A stretch of 64,000 bases of DNA from Saccharomycopsis fibuligera x Saccharomycopsis cf. fibuligera (taxonomy: Eukaryota; Ascomycota; Saccharomycetes; Ascoideales; Saccharomycopsidaceae). Below the pieces are notes generated by a model that made no database searches, was not told the origin of the DNA, and worked only from the letters and a program-made list of their open reading frames with translations. Shown one piece after another: positions 62,527 through 64,000 of the stretch (the first letter of the stretch is position 1; each line of letters opens with the position of its first letter). Made by a program: the position numbers and the translations under genes. The DNA lies in assembly GCA_001936135.1 (NCBI GenBank), contig CP012811.1, positions 930,001 through 994,000 on the forward strand, in the 5' to 3' direction.

Positions 62527-63961
62527 AATGATTACCTTTTTTTTCATGTGATTACCTTTTTTTCCATTTTGTACAATAGCGATCATATTATGTGGATCTG
62601 TGATACTCAATCGTTGCAGGTATTGATATTATAATTATATTGTCAATGTCAGGCATATCGGTATATATGCATCGATTTTGCTTACTTGTTTATTAACTGT
62701 TATCTCTAATAATGACTATGATTATAAAGGTTTTGAGATCTTTCAGTACTTCAGCAGGCAATCTCTATTCACCCTTTCTTACACTACTATGTTTTTCATT
62801 TTATAAATTTTCACCTCTTTAATTAACTTTTATTATAATTTTAGTTCATGTGGTCTACCCTTTTGAATCATTTACCGTTTGTTTGTTTTTTCACTTTTTG
62901 ATTTTACTTCACCTTATTCTGTGTTTTTTAGGTTGTTTGTTTGACATACATACTTTCTTTCAAAAGCGTTTGATATACATATATTTATACCAATACCTAT
63001 ACCCATGCTACTCTTCAGAATTGTAATAAGTGATTGAAATAAATAAGCAATAGTTCGTTATACGAACTTTATTGAACATTTCAACATTGGAGATTGGTAT
63101 TCTTACAATATCTCACCCTTAATATTCAATGATGTAGCTGTATCATTATAGACTCTCAAATATAAACTCTGGTATTGAAAAAACTCCATTGTTGTGTATG
63201 TTATTGCCGGAATACGTATCTGCAAAGCTACATATTACAGAATAAGAATTCTTCTCTAAACTTGATTTTAACTGTTTTTCAAGCTGTTATTGTCTGCTTG
63301 TAAACATATTACTTGCAGCTAGTAACTTTTAAGGATAATAAAGGCTTGGAAAAAAAAACTTGTAATGATTACCCTAAATTTTAACGCCATACACACAGAC
63401 CCTTATCTTTTTTTTTTCACACATAACATCGATTTATTATTCCTGTATAAACGATAGAAAATATAATCTTATAAACTTATCTATATAGTATATACAGTAT
63501 AGTTCTAGTGAGAATGCTGTTTCTTGTTCTATCATAAACGTCTGTGGTTCATCATGCGTATAGTATTCATGGATCTAGTTTCTAGCACACTACCAATTTT
63601 TCCTAAATTTTCACAGCGAAATACTTTGTACAGTTCACTTTTTCTGCTACCCTCAAAAGCTAAAATTTCGTGACCATCAGATGCATTGGTCACGAAATTG
63701 ATGATCACTGAGCTTCATATTAGCTCCCAGTTTCCGTATATTCGATAATAAACCCGTATGAAGGGTATATAGTAAATCCGGGTATCCCCATTTTCCTCGT
63801 TTCTTGAATTTTTTAATTTTTTTTTTTATATACCTCAGCGGGAAATCAACATGTCAGATTCAAAAAAGTGCATCATCATATCATAACCTGCTCATCAATA
63901 TCCTCAAATATTCACAAATTCCAACAGATTAACCGCATCGCGTAATATTGATAAAATAATA
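62527..63961. other. 1.4-kb AT-rich intergenic region at the right end
   Basis: No gene recognised. It holds a 17-base palindrome AGTTCG-TTATA-CGAACT at 63052-63068 and a 13-bp inverted repeat at 63664-63699. The duplicated GTGATTACCTTTTTTT just after the YPF1 stop (near 62528-62560) is a small direct repeat. Confidence 0.55.
63664..63699. other. 13-bp perfect inverted repeat, 10-base loop
   Basis: AATTTCGTGACCA (63664-63676) pairs with TGGTCACGAAATT (63687-63699). It lies about 265 bases before the start of the last gene. Could be a dimeric factor site or a transcript stem. Confidence 0.7.
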
Positions 63962-64000
63962 ATGTCTGCTAAGGCTGTCAAAAACATAACCATCAAGCTT
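63962..64000 (+). CDS. 5' end of a gene, possibly mitochondrial ribosomal protein bL33m
   Basis: An ATG at 63962 opens 13 codons (MSAKAVKNITIKL) before the window ends. The pattern of small, basic residues followed by hydrophobic IKL recalls the start of bL33m (Mrpl39 in yeast) and bacterial L33, but 13 residues cannot prove it. Could also be a short chance frame; the AT-rich leader and ATG context (ATAATAATG) are gene-like. Confidence 0.4.
   Translation, partial: MSAKAVKNITIKL

Overview
The window reads as nuclear DNA of a budding yeast, most likely a CTG-clade (Candida/Lodderomyces-type) species. Evidence: compact, mostly single-exon genes; 5' splice sites such as GTAAGT, GTATGT and GTACGT paired with strict TACTAAC branch points; long Asn/Ser runs in regulatory proteins; and near-absence of CTG codons in strongly expressed genes (none in EF-1gamma or SEC14, one in ERG4). 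Because CTG is probably read as Ser, Leu residues from CTG codons in a standard translation should be treated as probable Ser. The exact species is inference; the Lodderomyces elongisporus / C. parapsilosis group fits best. I found no tRNA, rRNA, CRISPR array or recognisable transposon.

Layout. 1-5 kb: 3' end of a Cwc23-like J-protein gene, a secreted GH17 wall glucanase-like protein, a candidate tiny spliced gene, and EF-1gamma (CAM1, minus). 5-16 kb: a mitochondrial-type rRNA pseudouridine synthase (PUS5-like), BUD2 RasGAP (minus) and NUP85 (minus). 16-27 kb: POL2, the catalytic subunit of DNA polymerase epsilon (minus), with a paired MCB site in its promoter, and verprolin VRP1 (minus). 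28-34 kb: an intron-containing Gre2-like reductase, ERG4 (last step of ergosterol synthesis), and SEC14 (minus), whose 5' end is split into a 9-nt first exon and a 14-nt micro-exon. 34-42 kb: gene-poor DNA holding a 67-residue GPI-type wall protein, strong hairpins, and a broken FunK1-like kinase gene.

42.6-51.4 kb looks like a catabolic cluster: an FAD-dependent amine oxidase (FAOX/sarcosine-oxidase family), a TauD/TfdA-type Fe(II)/2-oxoglutarate dioxygenase, and two tandem Dal5-type anion:cation symporters. The two transporters share blocks of almost perfect identity inside otherwise diverged sequence, a gene-conversion signature. Together the genes could take up and break down a nitrogen- or sulfur-bearing organic acid; the substrate is not known.

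52-64 kb: an F-box-like/LRR protein, a large Ser/Asn-rich phosphoprotein-like gene resembling Vhs2/Mlf3 (minus), the signal-peptide-peptidase homologue YPF1, and the first 13 codons of a gene that may encode mitochondrial ribosomal protein bL33m. The strongest hidden content is the unrecognised splicing (SEC14, the Gre2-like gene and the candidate at 2970) and the 42.6-51.4 kb cluster.
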